This document shows positions 7,027-14,985 of a stretch of 35,258 nucleotides of DNA, one piece after another. The stretch comes from an uncultured Verrucomicrobiales bacterium (GTDB lineage: Bacteria > Verrucomicrobiota > Verrucomicrobiia > Verrucomicrobiales > Akkermansiaceae): contig CALFTQ010000031.1 of the NCBI GenBank assembly GCA_937916135.1, forward strand, positions 1-35,258, written 5' to 3'. The stretch's first letter is position 1. Every line of letters begins with the position of its first letter. Under the pieces are notes generated by a model, which was not told where the DNA came from, did no database searches, and was given only the letters and a program-made list of their open reading frames with translations. Both the position numbers and the translations under genes were made by a program.

Positions 7027-7502
7027 TGAGACGCGCACTGATACTTCTTGCCCTGCTTGTGCTGCCCCTGCCCGGCCAGGGGCAGCAGCGCACGGATGCC
7101 GTGGCGGATTCAGAATTCCCCGCGCTTCAGTTCATGCCGGTGGGCACGGTAGTGGAAGGCATCTCCATTCCCCGGTATGAAAAGCACCGGGTCAGTGCCA
7201 TGCTCATGGCGGATCGCCTCATCGTGAAGGACACAAAAAACGTGGTACTGGAGAATCTGACAGCATCCCTCTACGGAGAGGACAAGAACCAGACCGATGT
7301 GCGCACAGACAGCGTCACCTACAGCTTTGCCACGAAGACAGCCCGCACCACCGGCACAGCGGAAGTGAAAGACCCGCGTTTCACCGCCAGAGGCAAAGGG
7401 GTCGTGTTCAACACCTCCACCAGCAAGGGATTTCTGCACGGGCCGGTGATCACCACGGTTTCATCCGGGCTGTACAATAAGAAGAAAGAGGAGAAGAAAT
7501 GA
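7026..7502 (+). CDS. lptC: LptC-like LPS export periplasmic protein
   Basis: A 158-residue secreted or anchored protein. An N-terminal hydrophobic segment (about 3-18, LILLALLVLPLPG) is followed by a beta-rich region and a lysine-rich tail. Identity rests mainly on context: it sits between kdsA and genes for an LptA-like protein and LptB, with translational coupling on both sides (TGATG at its start, ATGA at its end). In the known pathway LptC accepts LPS from the LptBFG transporter and passes it to LptA. Sequence similarity in this family is weak. The protein could equally be a second small OstA/LptA-type bridge piece. Confidence 0.65.
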   Translation: MRRALILLALLVLPLPGQGQQRTDAVADSEFPALQFMPVGTVVEGISIPRYEKHRVSAMLMADRLIVKDTKNVVLENLTASLYGEDKNQTDVRTDSVTYSFATKTARTTGTAEVKDPRFTARGKGVVFNTSTSKGFLHGPVITTVSSGLYNKKKEEKK

Positions 7503-9967
7503 TTAAAGCCTCAGTCATCACCGCCCTGTGCATACCGGTTCTGAGCGCGGCAACGCCTGCGGATTATTCTGCGGCGATCGCAAATACCCGGCAACAGGCA
7601 GACAGCTGGCAAAACAATCTGGAGCAGGTCAGCACGGATCTGCAATCCCTCGGGATAGAATTGACAACGCCTGGCGCAACAGCAGAAATTCCCGAAACAG
7701 AGGATACGGTGGCAGTTGCCGACCAAGGGCTGCTATTCGACACCGCAAACTCCCGCATTATCTACCTGGGCAATGTTCGCCTGAGGGATGCCCGTGCGCA
7801 TCTGAACGCAGCAGCACAGTTGCACATCTACTTGCAGGATTTCAAAGATGACACCCAGGGCGAGACAGCCGCGCCCCCCCTGGCCGATGCCACCCAGACG
7901 GAAGGCCAGGATGCTGAAAAGGCAGAAGCCTCCACTGATTCCGCAGCAGAACCGGATTCAGGGGGAACAGAGGGTTCCCCGGCAATGAGCGAAGCAGGCG
8001 ATTGCGCAACACCGGAGAGCTCCATAGCAAAGACAGATGATGGGAACAAGCCTCAGGCTTCTCCATCTGGCCCCCTGCCACCGGCAACTGACAGAATACA
8101 GGAAGCGACTGTGCAGACTGAAGAATCAGAAGGCCCCGCCATCATCAACACGCACAGTGCCATTGCTGATACCATTAACAATGCCGTACTGCTCTATGCA
8201 CCCGCTGCCGGGCAGGACATTCACATGCAGCAGGGGCAGAACAGCGTACGCATCACACCGGCTGGTGATGCAGCCGCCCGCATTCTGGCCGACCCGGAGG
8301 GTAATATACTGCTCGAAGGGGGAACCGTTGATCTGAAAATGGTCGATAAGGAGGGCCGGCTCTCAACACTGAAGACGAACGGGGGCCTGGTCTATTACCA
8401 CGCCGCCACGCACACCTTGCACGCACCGGGGGCCTCCGTCTTTACCCACCCGGACGGTTCACTCGTCTGCACAGAATCACTGGAAGTTGTTCTCAAAGCG
8501 GCAGAATCAAAAGCCCGTGAAAAGGAAGGTTTCATGAGCCAGTTCACCGCTCTGCGGTTCGAAGGCGTCTCCACCGCCACGGCCAGGGGCCAGGTGGTGC
8601 TCACCGGTGCAGCCAAAGACGAACGCCCCGCCATGAGAGCCGAGGGCGACACCCTCACCTACCACGGCGAAACCGGCGAATGCTCACTGGAAGGCTCGAA
8701 ATGCCGCCTGACCTACGGGCAGTTTGACGTGCATGCCGATGAAGGGCTGCACCTGCTGGCCAACGGAGATATTGAGCTGCGCGGCGAGGACATTCACGGC
8801 ACATATGAACGTGAAAGCGGCACACCGGGGCAGATGGTGAAGGGCAACTTCAAGGCAAATGCCCACGTCATTTTCAAGGCTGATATCGGTATCATCACCA
8901 CAGAAAAAGGTATTTTCATGCAGGATGATGAGATGGATTTCAGCTGCACCGGCCCTGCCCAGCTGGTACTTTCACCCAAGGAAGAAGCCAGGGAGCCTGA
9001 ACAGAAATCCGGCATGCCGAATCTGGCGATTACCCGCTACGGGGACGTCTCGCGAGCCAAGGCCACCGGCAATGTGGTAGCCCACCGCTTCGAGCCCGGC
9101 ACCCGCAAATGCATAGGCGAGCTGAAGGCCGCCACTGCTGAAACCGACCTGGTAAGCGGCGAGACCCTGCTGACCAGCGAAGCGGGAGAACCACTCATTG
9201 CACTGTACGATGGCAACCGCATCGTAGCCACCCCGGCAGAGGGCCAGTCAGCCACCATGCAGATGCTGGCCAATGGGGATCTGAAGCTCAACGGGGCCAC
9301 CATTGACGCCACCATGGTGAACGAAAATGGCACCACAACAGCCAAATGCCGGGACTATGTGCGCTTGATTCGCGCAGAAGACAGACTGGAAACAGGCAGC
9401 TCCACCGAGCTGCACGCACCCACGGCCATCCTGACCACCAATTCCAGCCTGAGCGCCAGGCTGGCATCCTCCGGCAAGATTGCGAAGGAACCAGCCCCCG
9501 GCAAGAAGGGATTCGGCCGCTTCCAATTTGACTACACCGGCATTCAGGAAGCCACAACAGAGGCCGGCTGCACGCTGCGCACGGAGCAAGGCTCCATGCA
9601 GTGTACCGGCCCGGTTCATATCGTCATGGAGCAAGACTCCGCTGCCAGGGACACGGATATGGGCGGTTTGAAATATGCCACAGCCGCCGGGAATGTGGCT
9701 GTGGCCGGAAAGGATAGCACCGGGCGCCTGATACGCGCCACTGGCGACCTGTTGAGAATCGATTCCGCCACAGGCATGAAAATACTCAGTGGCAAGCGTG
9801 TCACGCTCAGCGATGCGCGCAACACGCACATCATCACCGGCAAGAATGCCGCCATCCACCTCGATGGCAAGAACAACGTCAAAATCACGGGCAGCAGCCA
9901 CAAGACGCACGCCACCCAGGTGCGCCAGCAGCTGGATAATCCGAAAAACAAGAAGACAAAGAAATAA
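7499..9967 (+). CDS. lptA: Very large LptA/OstA-like LPS transport protein
   Basis: An 822-residue periplasmic protein with a signal peptide (about 1-18, ending LSAATP). A first OstA-like strand region (about 70-110, LLFDTANSRIIYLGNVRL) is followed by an acidic low-complexity linker (about 115-200, rich in A, E, T, S). Further OstA-like beta stretches lie about 215-310, 340-450, 540-640 and 690-805, recognisable by repeats of ARGQVVL, ANGDIELRG, ANGDLKLNGA and AAGNVAVAG type. The C-terminus is basic. Ordinary LptA has about 180 residues and assembles head-to-tail into a bridge. This protein may encode several bridge units in one chain. It overlaps lptC by four bases and is followed 2 bases later by lptB. 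The family call is firm from context and strand pattern; exact domain limits are estimated. Confidence 0.75.
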   Translation: MIKASVITALCIPVLSAATPADYSAAIANTRQQADSWQNNLEQVSTDLQSLGIELTTPGATAEIPETEDTVAVADQGLLFDTANSRIIYLGNVRLRDARAHLNAAAQLHIYLQDFKDDTQGETAAPPLADATQTEGQDAEKAEASTDSAAEPDSGGTEGSPAMSEAGDCATPESSIAKTDDGNKPQASPSGPLPPATDRIQEATVQTEESEGPAIINTHSAIADTINNAVLLYAPAAGQDIHMQQGQNSVRITPAGDAAARILADPEGNILLEGGTVDLKMVDKEGRLSTLKTNGGLVYYHAATHTLHAPGASVFTHPDGSLVCTESLEVVLKAAESKAREKEGFMSQFTALRFEGVSTATARGQVVLTGAAKDERPAMRAEGDTLTYHGETGECSLEGSKCRLTYGQFDVHADEGLHLLANGDIELRGEDIHGTYERESGTPGQMVKGNFKANAHVIFKADIGIITTEKGIFMQDDEMDFSCTGPAQLVLSPKEEAREPEQKSGMPNLAITRYGDVSRAKATGNVVAHRFEPGTRKCIGELKAATAETDLVSGETLLTSEAGEPLIALYDGNRIVATPAEGQSATMQMLANGDLKLNGATIDATMVNENGTTTAKCRDYVRLIRAEDRLETGSSTELHAPTAILTTNSSLSARLASSGKIAKEPAPGKKGFGRFQFDYTGIQEATTEAGCTLRTEQGSMQCTGPVHIVMEQDSAARDTDMGGLKYATAAGNVAVAGKDSTGRLIRATGDLLRIDSATGMKILSGKRVTLSDARNTHIITGKNAAIHLDGKNNVKITGSSHKTHATQVRQQLDNPKNKKTKK

Positions 9968-9969
9968 TT

Positions 9970-10701
9970 ATGGAAGTTCTCCTCAAAGCAAACGGACTCT
10001 GCAAATCATACGGCGAGCGCCAGGTGGTGAGCAATGTGAACATCACGGTGCACTCCGGTGAAATCGTGGGGCTGCTGGGGCCGAATGGTGCTGGCAAGAC
10101 CACGTCATTCTACATGGTGGCCGGCCTGGTGCGCCCGGATACTGGCACGGTGGATTTCTGCGGAAAGGATGTTTCCGGCCTGCCGATGCACCTGCGCGCG
10201 CGCCTGGGCATGGGCTATCTGCCGCAGGAAGAATCCATCTTCCGCAAACTTTCCGTGAATGACAACCTGATGGCCATTCTCGAAACACGCTCCGACCTGA
10301 CCCGCAAGGAAAAGAAAGAGAAGTGCGACGAGCTGCTGGAGCGTTTCAACATCACCCGCCTGCGCAAGAGCCAGTCCATCCAGCTTTCCGGCGGTGAGAA
10401 ACGCCGCCTGACCATCGCGCGAGCCCTGGCCGCCAACCCGAAGCTGCTCATGCTGGACGAGCCTTTCGCCGGTGTGGATCCCATCGCCGTGCAGGACATC
10501 CAGCACATCGTGGCCTCACTGCGTGAGACGGACGGTCTCTCCATCCTCATCACCGACCACAACGTGCGCGAAACCCTGGGCATCGTGGATCGCGCCTACA
10601 TCCTCTTCGAGGGCAAGGTCATCAAGGAAGGCAACGCAGAAGAGATTGCCAACGACCCCAAGACCCGCAAGATTTATCTCGGCGAGCAGTTCAAGATGTA
10701 A
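9970..10701 (+). CDS. lptB: LPS export ABC transporter ATP-binding protein
   Basis: This 243-residue cytoplasmic ATPase powers extraction of LPS from the inner membrane together with LptF and LptG, which are not in this window. Walker A GPNGAGKTT (37-45), Q-loop PQEESIF, signature LSGGEKRR (from 139), Walker B LLMLDEP (159-165) followed by FAGVDP, and the switch histidine in LITDHNVRE are all present. The LDEPFAGVDPIAV stretch and the length are characteristic of LptB among ABC ATPases. It is the last gene of the kdsA-lpt operon and its end overlaps the convergent dusB gene by 11 bases. Confidence 0.96.
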   Translation: MEVLLKANGLCKSYGERQVVSNVNITVHSGEIVGLLGPNGAGKTTSFYMVAGLVRPDTGTVDFCGKDVSGLPMHLRARLGMGYLPQEESIFRKLSVNDNLMAILETRSDLTRKEKKEKCDELLERFNITRLRKSQSIQLSGGEKRRLTIARALAANPKLLMLDEPFAGVDPIAVQDIQHIVASLRETDGLSILITDHNVRETLGIVDRAYILFEGKVIKEGNAEEIANDPKTRKIYLGEQFKM

Positions 10702-11662
10702 GCGGTGCCAGGATGGCACAGAGCTCATCATACGAGGCCACACGCGAAAGCTGTGGCCTCATTGCTTTGGTGCCGGGAATCCCCTTGGCATAGGCCAGCA
10801 GGCGGGAGCGCATGGCACGCATGGTGACGAGTTCATCGCCGTAGTGCCGGCTTTCCAGTGCCATGAGGGTGTGGCGCAGCATGAAAGCGATGCGCTCCTG
10901 CGGGGTGGGTGGCGGCGGCACGCAACCGGTGCGCAGGTATTCCTTTGCCTGGCGGAAAAGCCAGGGTGCATTCATGGCTGCGCGGCCTATCATCACTGCA
11001 GAAACCGCAGTAGTTTCACGAGCCCGCTGCACATCCTGCGGGGTGCAGATATCGCCATTGCCGATGACGGGAATGCTGACCAGGCGGGCGCAGTGGTCAA
11101 TCATCTCCCAGTCGGCCTTACCGCCATACTGCTGGGAGCGGGTGCGGCCGTGGATGGCAATGGCCTGCACCCCGGCATCCTGCAGACGGAGCACCGCCTC
11201 AGGGGCGCAGATGTGCTCCATATCCCAGCCGATGCGGATTTTGGTGGTCACCGGGCAATCTGCCCCCAGTTCCTGCACCACGGCTGCAGCAATACGTTGC
11301 AGCAGAGGAAGGTCCTTCAGAAGGGAGGAACCACCATTCTTACCCACCACCTTGGGCACCGGGCAGCCAGCGTTGATATCCAGGAAATCCGGGTGCATGG
11401 CATCCACTATGATACGGGCAGCGGCGGCGCAATGCTCCGGCACTGAGCCGAAAATCTGAATCCCCAGCGGGCGGTGAGCGTCCTCGAACTCCACATAGCG
11501 GCGGTTGCGCTCCCAGGCCTGCAGCACGCCCTCGGCAGAGACAAACTCGGTCACCATCACATCCGCCCCCTCCTCCTTGCACAAGGTGCGGAAGATGGGG
11601 TCCGTCACCCCAGCCATGGGAGCCAGGTACAGCGGGAATGAACTGAAATCAGGAAGAGCCAT
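10691..11662 (-). CDS. dusB: tRNA-dihydrouridine synthase
   Basis: This 323-residue FMN-dependent enzyme reduces uridines in the tRNA D-loop to dihydrouridine using NADPH. A TIM barrel begins LYLAPMAGVTDPIFR (FMN site). INAGCPVPKVVGKNGGSSLL contains the catalytic Cys of the NxGCP motif, and TTKIRIGWD, AIHGRTRSQQY, VIGNGDI and MIGRAAM follow in family order, then a helical tail. It lies 9 bases downstream of the prepilin peptidase gene and is probably co-transcribed. Which of DusA, DusB or DusC it matches functionally is not certain; the overall pattern is DusB-like. A hairpin at 10734-10760 within its 3' end could help terminate the convergent lptB transcript. Confidence 0.93.
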   Translation of the reverse strand: MALPDFSSFPLYLAPMAGVTDPIFRTLCKEEGADVMVTEFVSAEGVLQAWERNRRYVEFEDAHRPLGIQIFGSVPEHCAAAARIIVDAMHPDFLDINAGCPVPKVVGKNGGSSLLKDLPLLQRIAAAVVQELGADCPVTTKIRIGWDMEHICAPEAVLRLQDAGVQAIAIHGRTRSQQYGGKADWEMIDHCARLVSIPVIGNGDICTPQDVQRARETTAVSAVMIGRAAMNAPWLFRQAKEYLRTGCVPPPPTPQERIAFMLRHTLMALESRHYGDELVTMRAMRSRLLAYAKGIPGTKAMRPQLSRVASYDELCAILAPLTS

Positions 11663-11671
11663 AGCCGGAAA

Positions 11672-12805
11672 TCACCATACCATTGTTTCAACCCACTCCA
11701 TATAGGCAGACACCAGCTCAGTGCCCCAGAAAAGCCAGATGCAGGCCGCCGCTATGAGCGCCGGGCCGAAAGGCATGGGGGTGCCGCGGCCGATGCGTGC
11801 CACAACCGCAGCGCCGATACCGATGAAACTGCCACCCACCAGGGCAAACACCACACCCTGCCAGCCGCAGAGCGCCCCGATGGCCAGCGCGAGCCAGGCA
11901 TCACCACTGCCCATGGCCTCCTTGCGGGAGGCGTAGCCGCGGCAGGTGCCGCGCAGTTCATCGTGCTCCTCCAGGGAGAGTTTTGTGCCGTCCGGCAGGG
12001 TGAGGGAATCCACAGTGAACACCAGCTCCCCTGCCCCGGACTCATGCGAGCGCTCCGTGCCCGCCAACAAGGTAAAACGATTGCTGCTTTCCATGAACAA
12101 ATCACTCCACAACAGGCGCTCGCCGCCGATAAGCAGCTCCACATCCTCGCCATCAGCCGCCTGGCGCAGCAGCCACTCCTGCGGCGCATCAAACGCCTGC
12201 TGTCTGCGGCCGAAAAAGAACTTGCCGGCCAAAGCCACCAGGCGGAACAGCAGGAAACCGCCGAACGCGCCGCCCAGGCTGCTCATCAGCCCCTGCAGCG
12301 GCTCAATCCCCTCCCCGCTGAACCAAGGGGAAAGCAGGGAAACACCCACACCCGCCACTGCGGCAATCAGGGTAAGAGAAGGGAGAACCACCATCTGCTC
12401 CCAATCGATGCAGAAACAGGCCAGCATGGCCGCCACCCACACGCAGAGCAGCACCTGGGTGATGATGTCATCTGTGCAGAAATACCAGGCAATGGCCGCA
12501 AAAAGCAAGGCGCACACCAGCTCCACCGCGCAGTAGCGCGCGGTGTAATGCCTGCCGCAGCAGGCCGTTCGCCCGCGCAGCATGAGGTAACTGAGCACCG
12601 GCAGATTCAGATACCAGGGGATCGGCGCCTTGCACTGAGGGCAGAAAGAGCGCCGGGGTTCATTCACGCTCAACCCACGCGGCATGCGGTAAATCACCAC
12701 ATTCAGAAAGGACCCCACACAGGCCCCGAACAAGCCGAAAAACAGCGGCAGCAGCCACGGAGCCGCAGCTGTCACCCCCTGCGTAAATGTATAAACCTCT
12801 TCCAT
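11672..12805 (-). CDS. pilD: Prepilin peptidase (A24) with an inserted soluble domain
   Basis: This 377-residue polytopic inner-membrane aspartic protease cleaves the leader peptide of type IV pilins and pseudopilins and often N-methylates the new end. Seen: a first membrane segment with FGACVGSFLNVVIYRMPRG, the zinc-binding cysteines (CPQC 55-58 and CC 82-83), catalytic Asp134 in CIDWEQMVVLP and Asp302 in GSGDAWLALAIGAL. Between about 200 and 295, where the classical enzyme passes almost directly to GxGD, there is an extra hydrophilic domain of some 95 residues. No pilin gene is nearby. AAGGAG sits only 2 bases before the ATG, too close for an ideal ribosome site. It is the first gene of a two-gene unit with dusB. 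Confidence 0.92.
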   Translation of the reverse strand: MEEVYTFTQGVTAAAPWLLPLFFGLFGACVGSFLNVVIYRMPRGLSVNEPRRSFCPQCKAPIPWYLNLPVLSYLMLRGRTACCGRHYTARYCAVELVCALLFAAIAWYFCTDDIITQVLLCVWVAAMLACFCIDWEQMVVLPSLTLIAAVAGVGVSLLSPWFSGEGIEPLQGLMSSLGGAFGGFLLFRLVALAGKFFFGRRQQAFDAPQEWLLRQAADGEDVELLIGGERLLWSDLFMESSNRFTLLAGTERSHESGAGELVFTVDSLTLPDGTKLSLEEHDELRGTCRGYASRKEAMGSGDAWLALAIGALCGWQGVVFALVGGSFIGIGAAVVARIGRGTPMPFGPALIAAACIWLFWGTELVSAYMEWVETMVW

Positions 12806-12830
12806 ATCTCCTTTTGCATCAAAACATTAA

Positions 12831-12857
12831 GGCCGCTCCACCCTGGGTGGAGCGGCC
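12831..12857 (-). terminator. Terminator after tRNA-Thr
   Basis: A nearly perfect GC-rich inverted repeat (GGCCGCTCCACCC/GGGTGGAGCGGCC) starts 4 bases past the tRNA 3' end on the minus strand and is followed by TTAATGTTTTG. The T-run is weak but the stem is very stable. Confidence 0.7.
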
Positions 12858-12861
12858 TCAG

Positions 12862-12933
12862 AGCCGGATGTCAGGGTCGAACTGACGACCGTCCGATTAC
12901 AAATCGGGTGCTCTACCACTGAGCTAATCCGGC
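12862..12933 (-). tRNA. tRNA-Thr (anticodon UGU)
   Basis: Folded on the minus strand: acceptor GCCGGAT/ATCCGGC, D-arm GCTC...GAGC, anticodon loop TTTGTAA with anticodon TGT at 34-36, variable loop CGGTC, and T-arm GTCAG-TTCGACC-CTGAC. The anticodon stem CCCGA/TCGGA has one C-A mismatch at its base. The discriminator is T and no CCA is encoded. It reads ACA and other ACN threonine codons. It has its own promoter (12947-12975) and terminator. Confidence 0.95.
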
Positions 12934-12946
12934 AGATTGCGGGGGC

Positions 12947-12975
12947 ATTCTACACGAGTAGAACGCCCTTTGCAA
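12947..12975 (-). promoter_or_regulatory. Promoter of tRNA-Thr
   Basis: -35 TTGCAA (12970-12975), 17-bp spacer, -10 TAGAAT (12947-12952), 13 bases upstream of the mature 5' end. This supplies a clear example of the local promoter consensus, TTGnnn-N17-TAnnnT. Confidence 0.75.
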
Positions 12976-12985
12976 GCTTTTTTTA

Positions 12986-13957
12986 TCAGAAGTTGAGTCC
13001 GCAGTCCACCCCCACGGTAATCTGGAAGTGGTCAACAGGACCAGAGCCATCCGCAGCCCGGTCAATCTTGGCGGCGTTGGAGCCGCTCCAGGAGCACTGC
13101 ACCCAGGGTTTGACATAGGCACGGGCATCGCGTCCGAAACTGCCGGTCTGGGTGTACGGCAGGAGAGCCGCCCGGATGCGGTAGGCATCCACCCCCTCCA
13201 CATCGCTGCCCCAGTAACCGTGCGACGGAGCCACGCCGAAGGAAAGCTCCAGGTCAGCGCCCACATTGCCACGCACCATCACATCCGTGAAGCGGTAACC
13301 AGCCTCCACATCAAAATACAGACCGGTGAGGCCATAGAACCCGGCCCCGGCCTCAAGCTTGCCGAAAAAGCCTTTCTGATAATCATTGTACACCAGCGAG
13401 GCCACGATTTCCTGAGTGGCACGGTGGGAAGCGCCGTCAAAATTGCGGGCCATGTAGCCCTCCAGGCCGCCATGGCGGAAAGTGTAGCCGATTTCCGCAA
13501 CGAGGTTGGGGAAAATCTCCTTACCCACGGCGTAGCTGAGGCGGGCTGTGGGGGTATCGCCCAGCGGGCAGGAAGCATCCCAGATGACGCCATATTCTCC
13601 GCTGATGCGCTGGTGGAGCCCCATGCCCAGCAGATTACGATTCGGCAGGGTATAGGAAGCACTCAGGGAAGAAGTGCCATACTTGCTCAGGCTATCCTTC
13701 ACCCCCATGCCGCGCACCTGATAATCGGCGGTGTAGGCATTCAGGTTCACATAGCCACGGCGGTCAGAGCCAGCCACCGGCATAGGTGCAGGTGCCGCAG
13801 GGGCGTAAGCCGCAGGGGCGTACGCATCATAATCATTGTAGGAAGCATCGTAACTGACAGAGCTGTACTCAATGGGGCCATCCGGAATGGCCGGCGGGAG
13901 CTCAGTCGCAAGAGCAGGGATCGCAGCCGTCAATGCTAGAAAGGCATGTTTCGTCAT
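12986..13957 (-). CDS. Predicted outer-membrane beta-barrel protein
   Basis: A 323-residue protein of unknown specific function. From the ATG at 13957 it has a signal peptide (MTKHAFLALTAAIPALA), then an acidic and Tyr/Ala/Pro-rich linker with a YAPAAYAPAAPAP repeat (about 35-60). A long series of alternating hydrophobic/polar strands with aromatic girdles follows and ends in a C-terminal phenylalanine (VDCGLNF), the outer-membrane insertion signal. The frame is open upstream to 13999, but that would put the promoter inside the gene and mask the signal peptide. The -10 lies 8 bases before the ATG and no Shine-Dalgarno is present. It is not recognisable as a sugar porin or efflux channel. It may be a surface-exposed or cell-envelope protein typical of this lineage. 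Confidence 0.8.
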   Translation of the reverse strand: MTKHAFLALTAAIPALATELPPAIPDGPIEYSSVSYDASYNDYDAYAPAAYAPAAPAPMPVAGSDRRGYVNLNAYTADYQVRGMGVKDSLSKYGTSSLSASYTLPNRNLLGMGLHQRISGEYGVIWDASCPLGDTPTARLSYAVGKEIFPNLVAEIGYTFRHGGLEGYMARNFDGASHRATQEIVASLVYNDYQKGFFGKLEAGAGFYGLTGLYFDVEAGYRFTDVMVRGNVGADLELSFGVAPSHGYWGSDVEGVDAYRIRAALLPYTQTGSFGRDARAYVKPWVQCSWSGSNAAKIDRAADGSGPVDHFQITVGVDCGLNF

Positions 13958-13965
13958 ACGCAGGT

Positions 13966-13994
13966 ATTGTACCGTGGCCCACAGCGGGGTGCAA
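13966..13994 (-). promoter_or_regulatory. Promoter of the outer-membrane protein gene
   Basis: -35 TTGCAC (13989-13994), 17-bp spacer, -10 TACAAT (13966-13971), then 8 bases to the ATG. This predicts a leaderless or one-to-two-base-leader transcript. Confidence 0.7.
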
Positions 13995-14052
13995 GTCAAA
14001 AGCGCGTTATCGCGGCTTATATCAGCTGTTTTTTCCGGCTCCGAAAATCATG

Positions 14053-14081
14053 TTGACAAGCCTGCACATAATTACTAGAAT
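14053..14081 (+). promoter_or_regulatory. Promoter of the aspartic protease gene
   Basis: -35 TTGACA (14053-14058), 17-bp spacer, -10 TAGAAT (14076-14081). Exactly 6 bases separate the -10 from the ATG at 14088, so transcription should begin on the A of the start codon. Confidence 0.8.
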
Positions 14082-14087
14082 CACAGC

Positions 14088-14960
14088 ATGAAGACACTTT
14101 GTGCAATGTATGCACTGCTTTTAGCCGGTGTCGTGGCGCCGGCTATGGGTGAGCCCCCCGTGGCCCAGGAGCCGGCTGTAGACCTCATGAAAATGAACCG
14201 GGACGCCCGCTGCAAGCAAGTATTGGTCACCTGCCTGATTAACGGCACCCCGATGCGGATGATGCTGGACACCGGCGCCACACACACAGTGCTGCACACA
14301 GAGAGCGCTGCCCGTGTGCCGAATGCCCAGTGGATTGATACCAGCCATATACAATTCAAAGGCAACTCTGCCCAACGGCCGAAACTACTGCGGGCAACCC
14401 TGCATGCGGGCCCGGCAGAATCCCCCGGCCACCCGATTATGGTGATGAATCTGGGCGCCGTGCGCAGCATGATGGCAGAACCGGTTGATGGCATTCTGGG
14501 CATGGACCTGCTGAGCCATATTCCGTTCACCTTTGACCTGAAGAGCGGTGAGCTGTATTGGGGGACCCCGGTCGGGAAGGAACTGGTTCCGCTGCATGCG
14601 GTGCCCGACGGCAAGGGGCGCGTCATTGTTCAAGGGCTCTGTTGCGGTAAAACTATCCCCATGCTTCTGGACACCGGCAGCAGCGTCACCCGTATTCCGA
14701 AAGAGTTGTGGGCGCCCGGAGCCGGCGCAGAAATCGCTGCCCAGATAGGCGACATCGACAACCGCGAGGGTATCAAGGTACTGGAGGGTAAACCCGGTGA
14801 TATTGAACTGGGGCCGGGAGTGGTGGCCAGGGGTGTTACTCCCATCCTTGGCTCGACAGATGAACCCTCGATTCTGGGTATGGACGGGCTGAATGGGCTC
14901 ATTCTGATTCACGTGCCTCAGGAAAATTCGCGCACCGGGCTGTTCCTGCTGGCCAGGTGA
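14088..14960 (+). CDS. Two-lobed retropepsin-like aspartic protease
   Basis: A 290-residue exported protein with a signal peptide (about 1-21, ending APAMGE). Two homologous lobes follow, each with an aspartic-protease DTG and a matching hydrophobic-Gly motif. The first has MLDTGATHTVL (D61-G63) and GILGMD (135-140), the second has LLDTGSSVTRI (D195-G197) and SILGMD (261-266). A single chain can therefore form the paired-Asp active site that retropepsins build as dimers. Secretion suggests periplasmic or extracellular action. An aspartic protease reported to degrade mucin Muc2 is known from Akkermansia muciniphila (Amuc_1434), and this may be its relative, though I cannot compare the sequences. 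The gene is monocistronic with a leaderless-type promoter, and its terminator is split by an insertion element. Confidence 0.85.
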   Translation: MKTLCAMYALLLAGVVAPAMGEPPVAQEPAVDLMKMNRDARCKQVLVTCLINGTPMRMMLDTGATHTVLHTESAARVPNAQWIDTSHIQFKGNSAQRPKLLRATLHAGPAESPGHPIMVMNLGAVRSMMAEPVDGILGMDLLSHIPFTFDLKSGELYWGTPVGKELVPLHAVPDGKGRVIVQGLCCGKTIPMLLDTGSSVTRIPKELWAPGAGAEIAAQIGDIDNREGIKVLEGKPGDIELGPGVVARGVTPILGSTDEPSILGMDGLNGLILIHVPQENSRTGLFLLAR

Positions 14961-14985
14961 GACCCAGGAAGGCATTTTTTTCACA

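Noticed and set aside
10734..10760. Terminator for lptB
   Set aside because: A 9-bp hairpin is present but lies in the dusB coding sequence and lacks a T-run. It is mentioned only as a possibility under dusB.
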